64,000 nt of DNA from Cladobotryum mycophilum (GCA_036429605.1 CM071589.1:3720001-3784000), one strand, 5' to 3'; numbered from the stretch's first letter, positions 23,661 through 35,175 are shown. A program made the numbers and translations. Notes: generated from the sequence alone by a model not told the origin.

Positions 23661-24722
23661 GCCGAGACGGTTAATGTTTGGAGGTTATAGTACAAATCAC
23701 GAGGATGAGACGCCTAGCATACCCAAGGCCATTTAATGATCATTTTCTAGTTTATCTTAATAAACATTTTTTCTACTTATGCTAATCATCGATTCAATTA
23801 CCCCGGTTTCCGATACTAAGGCGAATGAATGGAGCCATTACGGTTGTTCCGAGGCCCCGGACCGGACCTATTGTGGAGAGAGGAATGGCACGGTGAATCC
23901 TCTCCCCTTCCTCGGACTACGACTTTGGTATTACCAATATTTTTGTCAAAATTACCAGCGTTATGAAAACATTGGTCTCTTGGGGTTTCGGAATTTGGGA
24001 ACGTCCAGTAGAATACCATACCCAATGTCCTGTAGCGGAGGGTAATACAGCCTTGCGTTCAGCTGAACCACTTTGCTGCTGGGCCGCATCCTGCAGGCCA
24101 TCCAGAGGGGCCAACACGGCAGAGTTGTTTATTTTATTGTTATTTTTAGAACCTGAAGATGAATAATTGGATGAGGAGGTGCCACGTCCCTTTTTTCCAT
24201 GCGGGAGTCTCATCGTCACGAAAAGGCTGTGTTGGAATAGGGAGGGCGCCGTTGGGTGAGTGTTATTGGGGAGAGATGGGGGGGGGGGGGTTGAAACGAT
24301 GTTCTAGTAGGGAACACAGCCCATTTCGAATTTATTCTCAAGGCTCCTCTTCCTCCTGCGCCTGAATATAAGGCAGAGAGAGAAAAGCGAATCATAACAA
24401 AGGCCATATAACGTTGTTGTAATCTTGTATTTAAAACAAATATATTGTACCTTTGAATCCCCTTTCTCACTTCTCTTATCCATCGCGCTACGAAAAAGAA
24501 GAAGAAGAAGAAGAAACGTTTCTGTGAATGTCCTCCTATTCTTTCGACTTCAGGGGCTTCTTTTTATTTTCTACCCCATCAACACATTTTTGTGTAAATT
24601 AAACCATTGGATTCATCGACGAGGCCTTGAGGAGGCGCAGGGCTCGGAAAATAAAAGGGCAGCAGCTCCGTTACTACTATGATAGACTGAGGCGGACTTG
24701 TTCCCTCCTCGAAGACTAACAT
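23661..24722. other. Intergenic region
   Basis: 3' flank of the F-box gene. Contains a G13 run at 24278-24290 and a short AAG repeat near 24496-24515. No gene is supported. Confidence 0.4.
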
Positions 24723-24955
24723 CGCGTCGACTACCTCGTTCCCAGCTGGCACGTCAAGGTGCCCCACGACCCTCCTGGGGCTACGCTCGACATATGCTTC
24801 GTCCACGGCCTGACTGGGGATCGGGAATCTACGTGGACGCCCAAGGAGCAGGATAGACCCTGGCTGATACCAAGCGGCTTCCAGTGGCAGCATCCTAGAT
24901 GCTCACGCCATCATCAGCCGACCTCAAGACTAACTCGACTTTCATCCCTAGAGTA
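24723..24955 (+). pseudogene. Relic of SERAC1/NLR-associated esterase domain
   Basis: A stop-bounded frame of about 77 codons, without a convincing start, contains VPHDPPGATLDICFVHGLTG followed by DRESTWTPKEQDRPWL. This matches the N-terminal part of the SERAC1-like alpha/beta-hydrolase domain that heads many fungal NACHT/TPR NLR-type proteins (HGLTG oxyanion motif). Similarity ends abruptly after PWL; neither the nucleophile elbow nor a NACHT domain follows in any frame. I read it as the leftover of a degraded NLR-like gene rather than a working enzyme. Confidence 0.6.
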
Positions 24956-25369
24956 GGCTAGAAACACAGCAACTTACGGTAGATGATTAGCGTTCCGTTG
25001 CTATTATTGTTAAATTGAGAACCGCTACCCAGGTTCGTGTTCAGAGATCCGTTTCCATAATTATGATACGAAGAACTTGAGGTCGCAAGTGGTTCGCTGT
25101 CTCCTGGAGTCATCGTAGATGAACAATATTATCACACTTCGCGATGCAATAAGCCCTTTTGTTCTGCACTCAATCAGATAACCGTGCATCTTTTGGTATT
25201 GGAAATCAACACAAGTTACTGCGACGAGCGGGGTAAATCACCTCCTGCATAATGTGAGGTGAGCTGATAGTTCAAGGTGATTCGTAGCCTTATATGTAAT
25301 TGCCATATGAGGATTGGGGTTCCATACGCTATGCATTCTTTGAAAGCCCTTTCATAGATACCAACATGC
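24956..25369. other. Intergenic region
   Basis: Between the esterase relic and the 3' end of CAB4. No gene is supported; degraded continuation of the relic cannot be followed. Confidence 0.35.
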
Positions 25370-26617
25370 TCAAATCTTATTCTTTTCCAGTGCCTTACGC
25401 TGCCGTATCGCTGTGCTGCTAATTTTGGCCGCAAACCCATCCGTCGCGGTTGCAGCAGTGCTCTCGACACTATCCTCCATTACTCCATCCGCATCGAGAA
25501 TGTCAATCTCATACACTCCCAGAGGTGTCCATCCTTTTTCTGCTCTCTTATCGTTGATGGCCTGTCCTCCACTGCGCGTCTCGCCTGATACGGCAATGAC
25601 ATCGACGTCTTCCTCTGCAATGGGGGGACCGAATGGATCACGGATGATGGTAAGCCGAACTAATACCGTGCCATCCCGGAATGTAGCATGTCGCTCATCT
25701 TCGCTTGGAGATGTCGTTTCCGGAAGTGTATTTGTGTTGGACAAGGGCGAATTAAAGATTGTGGACAGGAAGAGAAGAACCTGCTCGGCGCGAAAATTCC
25801 AAGACTGCAGTTCCTCTGCGTATTTCTTGTTCTTGAGGAGTTCGTCGCCTGTAATGCCAACAATGAGCACAGATTGTTTCTTGGAGTTTGCTTCAGGTAC
25901 AGCCAGCAGAAGTACTGCAGCATGTAGAAGGAGTTTATGCCCTGGGTGAAGGTGGTCAAACGTCCCCCCAAGACAGACTGTGCTATAACCCGCGATGCTA
26001 TTCTCCTTGGTTGGACTGGAAGCTGTGCTGGTAGAGAGGCTAAGACCCCCCTCGACCGCAACGAGTTGGCTCTGCAGAATAGTTTGTCTACCCTCTGCCA
26101 GGGCAAGATAGGCGTTTAGTAATTCGTAACCAGCCTCGGTGCTCGGATGAAAGACCTTCTTCCAGGGGTAGACGGTCGTCGCAAAGGACGCCAGGTCATA
26201 GACTGTAGTGGAATTCTTCTCATATACGCCGTCAAAGTTCTTTTCATAAGACCTCTTCCTTTGATGGTCTACCAGCACGACTCGCGCATCCACACTCCCA
26301 TCACCTGCGGTATCTATGGACACCTCGGTGCATATAGCCGAGATGAGAGTGTAGAAGCTCGCTAGGAGAGATTGGGCCGTGTTCCAGTCTAGCGATTTGC
26401 GCTTTGGCACGGGGCCACTGAGAAGAGGGGTAGTAACTGCAATGACTAGAACAGAAGTGGAGCCCGGATTTGAGGCCAGCTCATCCTTGAGACGTGTGAG
26501 GACAGCTTTAAGAGGCGCACGGTATGCTGCGTTGAGAGCTGGTCTGGTGGATGGCTGAGGCGGGGGAGGGAGGAGGAGCAATGAAGGCGCCGCTGCCTTG
26601 GCTGTCGCAGATGCCAT
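25370..26617 (-). CDS. CAB4: Phosphopantetheine adenylyltransferase
   Basis: Intact single-exon frame of 415 residues. It catalyses ATP + 4'-phosphopantetheine to dephospho-CoA, the fourth step of CoA synthesis. The nucleotidyltransferase motif GGTFDHLHPGHKLLL starts near residue 217, with His224 and His227 as the HxGH pair. KKYAEELQSWNFRAEQV, RDPFGPPIAEEDVDVIAVS and the C-terminal ISSTAIRQR (the ISSTxIR motif) follow in the order of eukaryotic PPAT domains (yeast Cab4, human COASY N-half). The ~200-residue N-terminal extension is usual for fungal members. No dephospho-CoA kinase domain is fused, as in yeast. Confidence 0.92.
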   Translation of the reverse strand: MASATAKAAAPSLLLLPPPPQPSTRPALNAAYRAPLKAVLTRLKDELASNPGSTSVLVIAVTTPLLSGPVPKRKSLDWNTAQSLLASFYTLISAICTEVSIDTAGDGSVDARVVLVDHQRKRSYEKNFDGVYEKNSTTVYDLASFATTVYPWKKVFHPSTEAGYELLNAYLALAEGRQTILQSQLVAVEGGLSLSTSTASSPTKENSIAGYSTVCLGGTFDHLHPGHKLLLHAAVLLLAVPEANSKKQSVLIVGITGDELLKNKKYAEELQSWNFRAEQVLLFLSTIFNSPLSNTNTLPETTSPSEDERHATFRDGTVLVRLTIIRDPFGPPIAEEDVDVIAVSGETRSGGQAINDKRAEKGWTPLGVYEIDILDADGVMEDSVESTAATATDGFAAKISSTAIRQRKALEKNKI

Positions 26618-27382
26618 GATCAGTGTAAGTGGTATGTGATGGATGATAGATGTCTTGATATCGTATAGAATATGGAATACGAAATATCACAGCTGAAGCT
26701 CTGTCGTAAATTGAGTGAGGAGTCCTTCAAACCGTCAAGCTGAGATCTTGACAGCTTGTCCGGCCGAGGTTGTTCGCTGACGTGGGGTAATTTAGAGTGT
26801 TGGATGACAGGGAAGCTGCAAGACCCCACATCACGTCAGTCGATCCCTCGCTCTTACTCTGTACATGTGGTGACAATGCATCACCATCTATGATAGGCGC
26901 CTAGATGTATGGGATTCTATAGTCACTGTTACTACGTGCAATACAAAATGGGAAACACCATTTATCATAAGCGACTCTATTATTAAATGTAGTATATTTT
27001 AGTTTCATCTTTGCTTTGGATGCTTTAATGGACAAAAGTTAATACTGTCTGAGATGCTACAGCCGACTCCTCCAAACCTATATCATCCTATAATGCATGA
27101 CCATCTAACATGGTAGCACAGAAAATGTATTTATACTCCAGGTTGTTATAATGAGTTCAAATGACAAGTTGCCGCAGGAATTAATATGGCGACATGGTAT
27201 AGACAAGATAAGATGTCACAGAAAAGCGCAGCATCATGACATCCTCAATCATCTATTACATCCGTGTATACGCATAAAGCATCAAATCCCAGAAACGAAA
27301 AAGGCCCAAGAACACCAGACGCCAATGCAGTTTAACCCCCTCATGAATACATCAAAGCCCCATGGACGAACCATGCCAAACA
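26618..27382. other. Intergenic region
   Basis: Promoter of CAB4 and 3' flank of the sulfite oxidase gene (both minus strand). AT-rich; nothing else recognised. Confidence 0.4.
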
Positions 27383-29371
27383 TTACTTCCTATCCGCAGC
27401 GGAGGGCTTCTCTCTTGGTTTTGTAATAATTGCGCTGGGAGAGCAGTCGGAGCAGACCTGGACGCGATGCCATGCCGTAGCCAGGTTACCCCGGACATTC
27501 CAGATCGCGGCCTGGTGCTCTGGCTGCGTGTTGTAGACCTCGTCTGTGGCCTTGACCACTAGAGTCGTGCATCGCTTATTCCTATCGTTCTTTGCCCTGG
27601 CCTTGCTCGCATCGCCCCCAGCTCCCTCGGCGCCCTCTCTCATGATCGTATTCCCATCATCAGAGGGATCATTGTCCTCTGCATCCTTGAATGCGTCGAG
27701 GGGTAGGGTTCCGTTAAACTGCCATCGCTTCCAAGCCCAAGCACCATGACCCTTGCAGGGAGACGAAGATCCATCCTTGGCTACGCAGTCCGGGAGGAGA
27801 TGTGCCTGCGACCAATTCTTTCCATTATCGGCCGAGACATCAACGCGAATGACTTCTCGTCCACCGCCAGAGATGGCATATCCGCTTAACGAGATGTCTC
27901 TAGCAGGAACTTTCGGCGATGGTGATGAGGATGCACCATTCCCTGCCTTCCAATCACCTAATTTGACCGTGGTAATGGCGCTTTGCACTGGCATTTCCTG
28001 TATCGACGGAGCGGCATCCCAATCCACCTTTGTCTGATTGGGGCCAAAGCATTTGTAGTCTTTCCTCTGCCACTGACTGTAGCTCTCCTCGTCACTCAGG
28101 GCAATGTGATTGAGCCACTTTACCGATCGGGCCGCAACATTCCCAGGCACAACGGATCGCAATGGGAACCCGTGGTCTCGCGGAAGGGTCTTGCCGTTCA
28201 TGCCGTAAGCGAGCAAGACATCGCCCTGAGGGTCGACGGCCTTCTTGATGGGGATCGAAGCGGCATAGGCTTCCAGGCCGGCAAAGTGCACGTGCTTCTC
28301 TTCACTGGTACCGTCCAGCACAGTCATCCTGTCAAAGCCAGCGTCGGCCAGAACATCGGCAAGGTAGACACCCTCCCATGTAGCGTTGGATATCGCGCCA
28401 GCAGTCCACGGAAGCCCATTGGTTTTGCGGCCCGAGTCCTGGGACATGTGCGATCGCCGATTGCCAGAGCACTGCAAAACCGCAGTGACTGACCGTTTCG
28501 GGAACTTTGTCTTGAGATCCCGCAGGGTATACTCCTTTGTTGTGCCGTCAAGGAGCTCAATCGTCAAGACGTGCGCCTCTGCTTCTTCGTCCGTCATCTT
28601 GGGCACCCAGAAGTGGTTACGAACGTAAAAGAGCTCGTTGGGGGTAAGGAATTCGGAGCTGATGACCTCGCCGGGCGTTTCGGCATTGCGAGGTTTGGAG
28701 GTGTGTGTCATGAGAGCGGCGTGTCTCTGGGGATCATCGGCGAATGGATCCTCAATCAGCTCCTGGGCGGGCTTGCCGTCTACGAGATCATCCTTGTGGA
28801 CGTAGCCAATGCAGTACTGCTCCAGTATATCTTGGACGTATTTGTTCTTATGAATGGTAAATATGTTCCAGTAGGGCTCGATTGAGCCGCCGGCTGCCGT
28901 GAGAATGACCTGGCCGCCGGGGTGGGCTGCTATCCAGTCTGTGATGTCGTATACTTTGTCGCCGTATACGACCCAGGGATTGCCTGATTTGGCATCATGC
29001 TTCCGAACGTCAGATATGCGAAATCGAGGGAGTCTTGGGTCGCGTTCATCAAATTCGATTTCCGAAACGCTTTCCGGGTAGCTCAAGGAGGCGGCAGCTG
29101 TATCCAAGAAGGAGTGGGGAGTCAGAGAGAAGTTGAGGGCGAACGACAGAAAGCCTAGGCTGGCTAGAAGAGCAGCAGCTCGAGGAGCGAATTGTCGAAG
29201 AGTGGTGGGTTTTGGGGGCGAGGCACCCTGACTTTGTCTCGGTGTAGATGTTTTGGTGAATGTGCGGCATGGCGTCCTCGAAGGTGCTTGTAGCCGTCGT
29301 GATAGCGGACCGCGGGGCCGTGTCGCCAACCGCAGTGGTCTAGCGAGATGAGTAGAAGCCGGTAATGTCAT
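27383..29371 (-). CDS. Sulfite oxidase, mitochondrial
   Basis: Intact single-exon frame of 662 residues. It oxidises sulfite to sulfate in the mitochondrial intermembrane space, passing electrons to cytochrome c. The Arg/Ser/Pro-rich N-terminus looks like a mitochondrial presequence and is followed by a hydrophobic sorting segment (about 64-84). The cytochrome b5 domain reads VYDITDWIAAHPGG with haem ligands His150 and probably His174. The molybdenum domain has the cofactor-binding Cys301 in LQCSGNRR and GLPWTAGAISNATWEGV. The C-terminal Mo-co dimerisation domain begins around ISLSGYAISGGGREV and ends with IWNVRGNLATAWHRV. Domain order (b5 first) matches sulfite oxidase; plant-type and nitrate reductases differ. 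The loop rich in Asp/Gly near residues 560-600 is an insertion. Confidence 0.92.
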   Translation of the reverse strand: MTLPASTHLARPLRLATRPRGPLSRRLQAPSRTPCRTFTKTSTPRQSQGASPPKPTTLRQFAPRAAALLASLGFLSFALNFSLTPHSFLDTAAASLSYPESVSEIEFDERDPRLPRFRISDVRKHDAKSGNPWVVYGDKVYDITDWIAAHPGGQVILTAAGGSIEPYWNIFTIHKNKYVQDILEQYCIGYVHKDDLVDGKPAQELIEDPFADDPQRHAALMTHTSKPRNAETPGEVISSEFLTPNELFYVRNHFWVPKMTDEEAEAHVLTIELLDGTTKEYTLRDLKTKFPKRSVTAVLQCSGNRRSHMSQDSGRKTNGLPWTAGAISNATWEGVYLADVLADAGFDRMTVLDGTSEEKHVHFAGLEAYAASIPIKKAVDPQGDVLLAYGMNGKTLPRDHGFPLRSVVPGNVAARSVKWLNHIALSDEESYSQWQRKDYKCFGPNQTKVDWDAAPSIQEMPVQSAITTVKLGDWKAGNGASSSPSPKVPARDISLSGYAISGGGREVIRVDVSADNGKNWSQAHLLPDCVAKDGSSSPCKGHGAWAWKRWQFNGTLPLDAFKDAEDNDPSDDGNTIMREGAEGAGGDASKARAKNDRNKRCTTLVVKATDEVYNTQPEHQAAIWNVRGNLATAWHRVQVCSDCSPSAIITKPREKPSAADRK

Positions 29372-31577
29372 TTTTTTAAATATGGAAGAGATACGGCAGA
29401 TGTTTTAAGTTCATGATCTTGAAGGAGACGGCATAGACAGTAATTGAGGTATCTAGAACATGGGCGCGCGCCAGCAAGGAGGGACCCTTTTTAAAGGTCT
29501 TATGGCATGCAAGAGATGGCCAACGGGTTGAAGAAGAAAGGGTCGGGTCTCTCCGTCTTCTGGTCGATTAATAGATTAGCTGCCGGGGTCGTAATCTTTG
29601 TGGGCTGGTTGGCTGAGCTGGCTGGGCGCTGCAAGTGTGCGACATACAAGTACCGCGTGGAACTTGATTCAAATCTCAGTGGCCTCAAGGGATTTGGCGG
29701 TGATGAGAGAAGACATCAGAGATAAGCGGTGGAGGCAACAAGGAGGTCATGGCTAGGTCTAGGTATGATGAGAGGGGAAGGGGGGGGAGGGATGAAGTTG
29801 CAGTGTGGTGCTTTGTAGGTAAGAGCCTAGGGAGGCCGACGATTACCGCTCGGTCCTTGGGTTAGGTAGTAGTACGGCCAATCTCAAGCACCAGGAGTAA
29901 GTCATATTCTCCCTGCGCTGATCGGATCGTCTCCAGTCCAGCGTGTTGTCTCGTCAGATTTTGTCGTCCAAGGTCATACGTAAAGCAAAGATTGAGCAAA
30001 CAGGCCATGTCCATGTCCATGTTGGAAACTAAAGAAAGACCCTTGCTAGCCGTCCAACCGAAATGGGCCATGCCCACCTTGTCACAGGCTTGCAAAAGGG
30101 GGGCAAGGGGGCATCCTTCGGGTGGTCGCCATTACGTATCAGGAGGTTGGGTGATTGGCATGTTTTGATACGGACTTTAGCACTGTGTGTCCATGCATAC
30201 GTATAACCCTGCCAATCCCAATGCTGGTTTAACGCCTGGCAAATGCCCCAAGATTTTAGGGCTGTTGGAAGCCCTGATAGAGCTCCCTCTTGTCCCGTCT
30301 AGAGTTACATTGTTTGTTCATTTTTTTGCCAGCGAAGCCAATCATGGTGGCCCATAAAAATGTCTTAGCAAGTTCTAGGTTCTAATCAAGGCAAAGCAAC
30401 AAGCTTATCTCTCTCATGTCGGCAGAGAAAATGGCTGGCTGAGGTTGAGACACATCTAAATAGATGCATCATATTTGACATGAGCCAGACCCATTACCTG
30501 AGATACTGCATCCCTCCTATTCTGAGCAACAAGAACGGACGCTTGGCATCATCATCATCGTCATCGTCATCACGGCGACCATCAGCATGGATCTTTAGAT
30601 TCTACAAGTAGAGCACCATCCATGCTAGTAAGTCGGGCACCCAGATAAGGGATATATCAGGCTTCCCCCATGGATACGGACCACTTTTGACAATGGCATG
30701 GATGTTGTATTCCTCCATTTACTCTGAAGTCTACTCATATAACACAAACTGACACTAGAAACTTCGTTTCACCATCTTCGGACTCTCGGCGATGCCCCGG
30801 ATTCCATCATGGAACTCGCCACAGTGCGTCGGGTCGTCGGGCATCCAAAACATGACAGTCCCCATATCCGATGCATCTGATGATCTGATACATCCCGTCG
30901 ATGTGGAGAGCGACAAGTATATATCCATGCATCATCTAGCCTACGGGTAAGAATACACTACTCGGTGGTGCGCCGCATGTCACGTCGCGTCACATGACTG
31001 CCCAGTATTAGATGATGACATCGCCAACATCACAACCACACATCCGAGGGGCAGAACATGAGGTTTTTACAAATCTTACCCGAAGCATCCGACGTTATGT
31101 GGTTTTAATGCTCGCTTATACAGCCAATGTGAAATATTTTGCCAGTTTCATTTTGTTTTAATTTTTTGATGGTTTTTTTCCCCCTTCTCTTTTGCTCATA
31201 ACGCCCCCCCCCCCCCCAAAAAAAATAATAATAAGCATCCATACCAGGTATCTTCAATTCCATCGACCATGATTTACTCCGCATGACGCCGTGATTTCTC
31301 CCGTACCCTTTTCAGCAACGCCAGAGCCCCGGATGTATTCATTCCGCACCATCAAGTAGTCCATCCATCTGCATCCACCCCTTAATATCCCATCATATAG
31401 GTACTAGTATATCATGATCCTCCCCTTGCCTAAAAAAACAACATAATCTTCAAAACCTATTCCGCCATAAATAGAATTCGTCATTACATAAATTCACCAT
31501 GTCCAGCAGGTGAGGAAAGCATCCATCTTGGCCAAGATGGTGTTTGATCAGCTTCCAAGAACTGTTCATCGTCCTCA
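29372..31577. other. Gene-poor region of 2.2 kb
   Basis: Promoter of sulfite oxidase and downstream flank of the membrane protein gene. Contains a C14A8 block at 31204-31225 and a short CATCAT/CGTCAT repeat near 30548-30572. No gene is supported. Confidence 0.4.
31204..31225. repeat. C14A8 homopolymer block
   Basis: Fourteen C directly followed by eight A in intergenic DNA; a near-identical C14A10 block occurs at 57428-57451. Confidence 0.9.
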
Positions 31578-32485
31578 TCATGCTGATGGCATTGCGTCAA
31601 AGTCGCGGTCGATTGCCGATACATCAATGGAGTAGAGACTAGATGGCCTGCTCTCTGGTAACTCCAAGTCAGGGGCATCTTCAGCGGGTGCCGTTTCGGC
31701 TGTATCGCCCCCTTCTGGTCCAGCATCGACCTTCTCGGCTGAGTCTATCATCGGGGAGGGTGGTGTCACAATCACCTGAATGTTCGTTTCGATGACCGTG
31801 TCATTCTCCGTATCAATCTCGACGACAGCAACGCTGGTCATGGGCACGACGCCGGTGCCCGACTTGGCAGCAAGCCTTTTAATAATGGCCATGGACTCGA
31901 CGCTCTTTTCTTGAACGGTGCCAATGTCCTTGGACTGGTGTTTGGGCTTGGTGAAGTGTCGGGTAACCCAATGCCACGTATTCTTAAACAATTTAGCAAG
32001 ACCTTTGCCGGTTCCCTTGACGATATTGACGGAGAGGTCCCTGGCGCCTCGTGCGTCGTCGCGAAGCTCGCCGGACCTGTATTTTCGGAACATGTCGAAC
32101 ACGGCGATGCCGAGGCAGAAGCCGAAGAAGACGGCGAGGAGACCAAAGGTGAGCAGCTGGGTGGTATTCACGTCAGGATCAGCGTCCCTGGCTATGTCGA
32201 CGTTGGGTTTGAGGGAGGTGGAGATGGACTCTACTGTAACGACAGTAGTTGTGTGGTTTCTGTGGATCAAGTAGGGGGCATGATGAATTGTGGTCAGGTC
32301 TGAATGCAGGCCTTAGCGAGGGACAGCAGGGCAAGTCCAGATATATGAGCGAGTTCCTTTAGTGATTCGTGGACCTTGATGATGACCAAGGCGATGGGAA
32401 ACAGGTGATAAATGGGGATGAAGAGTAGAGAATCGGCAAGAGGACTGTTTTGGAGAATTTTGAACATGTCACTGGAGGAGCGCAT
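31578..32485 (-). CDS. Predicted N-out single-pass glycoprotein, family unknown
   Basis: The long frame 32299-31578 has no usable ATG before its membrane segment. Its upstream edge is a good acceptor (CGCTAAG branch, TTCAG at 32300). Joining it to a 13-nt first exon at 32485-32473 (donor GTGACA) restores frame exactly and gives 244 residues; a TATA box sits 48 bp upstream. The N-terminus has three N-glycosylation sequons (NLT, NHT, NTT) and no signal peptide. One membrane helix (LLTFGLLAVFFGFCLGIAVF) follows, then a basic region (FRKYRSGELRDDARGARD) and a long acidic tail. That suggests an N-out/C-in type III topology. I do not recognise the family. The 3' exon is reasonably secure; exon 1 is tentative. 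Confidence 0.55.
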
Positions 32486-32532
32486 CTAGACTAAGTTTTG
32501 GCACTCTTGCAAAACTTAATGTTGTGCTTGGG

Positions 32533-32540
32533 TTTTTATA
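32533..32540 (-). promoter_or_regulatory. TATA box
   Basis: Minus-strand TATAAAAA, 48-55 bp upstream of the ATG at 32485; it supports transcription starting just upstream of that ATG. Confidence 0.45.
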
Positions 32541-34500
32541 CGAAATGAAAGAGTTTATTGTCACATGTAAAGACCAAGGTGTGCAAGCTTTCTAGTGGCG
32601 CGTATAAGGTTGAGGTTATCCATACATCCACGCTGCCCACTCAACTATATCCCATTTCTTTGGTCATCGTATGAGATCCCATACGCTTAATTTACAAAGG
32701 AAAAAGAAAAAAATAAGACTTCCTTCCATCCACCTTCTAGGCGGTATTCCTATATTAATTTGCAGTTCACTCAGCATGGTTCTTCATAGTCTGGGGCTGG
32801 GGGGCTAGGATGAAGAAGATGGTGTTGGTTGAAGGTTACTGTGGCTACCGCTTGAAACCAGTTGTTTTGTTTGCTCTTCTCCACCAAGTAAGCTCAAGTA
32901 CTCGTGATAGTTGTGAACTCTATGGACAAGGTCCCACGTGATGAAAACAAACCTTTTCAGACAGGAGATGCCAACTCCTGGTTGCCGTAGAAGCTTACTT
33001 GGACTGCTTTTGAATCCTAATTTTCTTCGTTTAGGCTTTTAGGGTAGAGCTATAGTAGATCCCACAATTCTTGATGTCAATGGAGCCGAGAGACCTCGTG
33101 ATTGATCAAGTGATTGTCATGAGGAGAGCTACTCCCTATATAGTTAAGGGCCAAGGTCAATGACTGGTTAATCACACTTCCAGTTGGCGCAATTTGTCTC
33201 CGTTTGGCTAGAACCTGTAGCCAAGAGCAAACAAATATAAAAGCCTGAGCTCTTGTAAAAGGCTGCCGTCCAGCTGACTATCTAGCTCACCACACAAGTC
33301 ATCTTCATTACTCTTTATCTTGCTGAAATGCGTCGATACCATTCCCTTTTTAGCAGCCTCAGTGTGGTATGTACCCCTTGATGTAATAGTTTCATTCAAA
33401 GACTCTACAAAAATTGAAGGTCCCTGGTGGTCCCCTGGTAGGCCCCCGAGTGTGTTGGGGTTTTATGATGAGTAAAACCAAGACTTGCCTATCAAGTGCA
33501 CAAGATTAAATAGTACCCATGGGGATATAACTTCTGTCATTTTTTCTGCTTTCACTTGGGCATTTTGAGGGATTATTTCTCGTTGGGCTTTACTTTTGGC
33601 GGCTTTGATCTTGCAAGTGCTGGGCCTTCAAAGCGACCAAGTAGACATATCCAAGAACACTCATAGCTAGTAGTTATTATGCAGATCACTTCTACCCCTC
33701 AATCTTATCAATCAATGCTACGAGATGGACTTTTTTCCATATTGGGACAAGGATAAATCGCATGCCCAACCGCTCAACCTCAAGTTCTAGAGAGGCAACC
33801 ATCCCGCAGGAGGTGCAGTCCCGTGAGCCAGGCTTGTGGAACCCAACGAACAACAAATAGGGAGTTATCCCGCGTCATCACGATATTTATCAATTTTCTA
33901 AGCATGTGTATGACAGAACCCGTAGGATTTCAAGGCGTACAAAGAAGAAAATAAATAAAAAAAACCAACATGTCAGCCTCACACATGTTTGGTCTTGGTC
34001 AAGAATTTTGGTGAGCATACATCATATACCCAAGATGGGACAAACGCCCCCTGGTGGCGCACAAGAGCAATATGTTTTTGGGGGCTATTTTACATCAGGA
34101 GCCCTTTTTTCTCACCCATTTTTCTTTTCTTTTTCTCTTTTTTTTTTTTTACCGCGCCTCGTTTTTGGCGTTTTGAACTGGCTCTAGAACACACTATGCC
34201 ATTCTCACTGGAGGGGCGTCAGATGGGTTCGGTTATTGTCTTACAAGCGCCTCCAAGATTGGCAACAAGCGCCTGCCTGTAAGCAGCCCTTAGGGACAAC
34301 AAAAGTACGTTCCTGTGATCTTAGAGGCTGGTGAGAATTGATGCGGAGAATCGAGAGGAGGCGAACTTGGTGTTGTAGATGGGTATCATCTTTCGCTAGA
34401 GCTGACACACTGGATTGGTAATGGATATTCTAAATGCTTAAGCTTACTTTCAAGTTGATGCGTAGATGCAGGTGAAGGGAGATAGATGATGGGAAAATAG
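32541..34500. other. Gene-poor region of 2 kb
   Basis: Divergent gap between the N-out glycoprotein gene (-) and the small secreted protein gene (+). Two T-rich runs lie near 34109-34150. Small open frames lack support. Confidence 0.4.
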
Positions 34501-34507
34501 TATAAAG
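34501..34507 (+). promoter_or_regulatory. TATA box of the secreted protein gene
   Basis: TATAAAG 119 bp upstream of the ATG. It is followed by an A/C-rich, G-poor leader (about 34545-34625) and a CACC-ATG start context, typical of strongly expressed fungal genes. Confidence 0.6.
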
Positions 34508-34625
34508 ACTGCTTCACGTCCTCCAAGAACAGAAAATCTCATAAGTCAAACCCAACAAACACAACTCCCAAACAAAACATCATTCAAGCAATCTTCAGAA
34601 GCCTCACTCCCCAACAACCTTCACC

Positions 34626-35175
34626 ATGCACTTCACCAAATTCTTCCTCACTGCCGCCACCGCTGGCCTCGCCCTCGCCGGCCCCATCCAAACCCCCACA
34701 GAGGAGGCCGTTGAGGTCGTTGCCGACAAGCGCGACTCCAGAACCATCTTCTTCACCAGCAAGAAGTAAGTAACTTGACTCACAAGACCTCGTTAACTTT
34801 GATTGTAAAACAATATATAACTAACCGATAAAAAAAACAGGGGCTGGGGCGGCGCCAAAGCCTTTTTCCCTGCTCAGAATGGTCAAACCTACAACTGGGG
34901 CGATGTCAAGTGGCCCAACAACCTCTTCACCGGGCCTGGCTCTGTCGGCCCCCCTGAAGGTAAGCTCTCCCCACCCTCTACACTTTCATCATATGTCGGG
35001 TGTTGAAAGCTTGGAATCATCACGATACTAACAAGGGGGCAAAAAAACAGGCGTTTGCTGCGATTTCTCTTCTAATCAGATCGGAGTCGGCAACACCAGA
35101 ATCTGCTTCAGGGGAAGCGATGACACGACTGGGCCTTTCCAGTTCCACATCAAGGGTTTCCGATGCTTCTGGTAA
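34626..35175 (+). CDS. Small secreted Cys-containing protein with Kex2 site
   Basis: Predicted 127 residues from exons 34626-34765, 34841-34959 and 35051-35175, with GTAAGT/GTAAGC donors and A-rich stretches before CAG acceptors. The signal peptide MHFTKFFLTAATAGLALAG is followed by a short acidic propeptide ending in KR, a Kex2-type cleavage site at about residues 36-37. The mature part of about 90 residues begins DSRTIFFTSKKGWGG, is rich in Gly and aromatic residues, and has four Cys (VCCD, ICF, RCF), ending GFRCFW. Size, processing site and Cys content resemble fungal effectors or antimicrobial-type secreted proteins, but I recognise no named family. A host-interaction or competition role is inference. 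Confidence 0.8.

Noticed and set aside
23779..24045. 88-codon frame downstream of the F-box gene, considered as a transposon remnant
   Set aside because: No terminal repeats, target duplication or transposase similarity could be seen.
29507..29725. 72-codon plus-strand frame with a hydrophobic stretch, upstream of sulfite oxidase
   Set aside because: Lies in a promoter-sized gap, has no homologue I recognise and no supporting signals.
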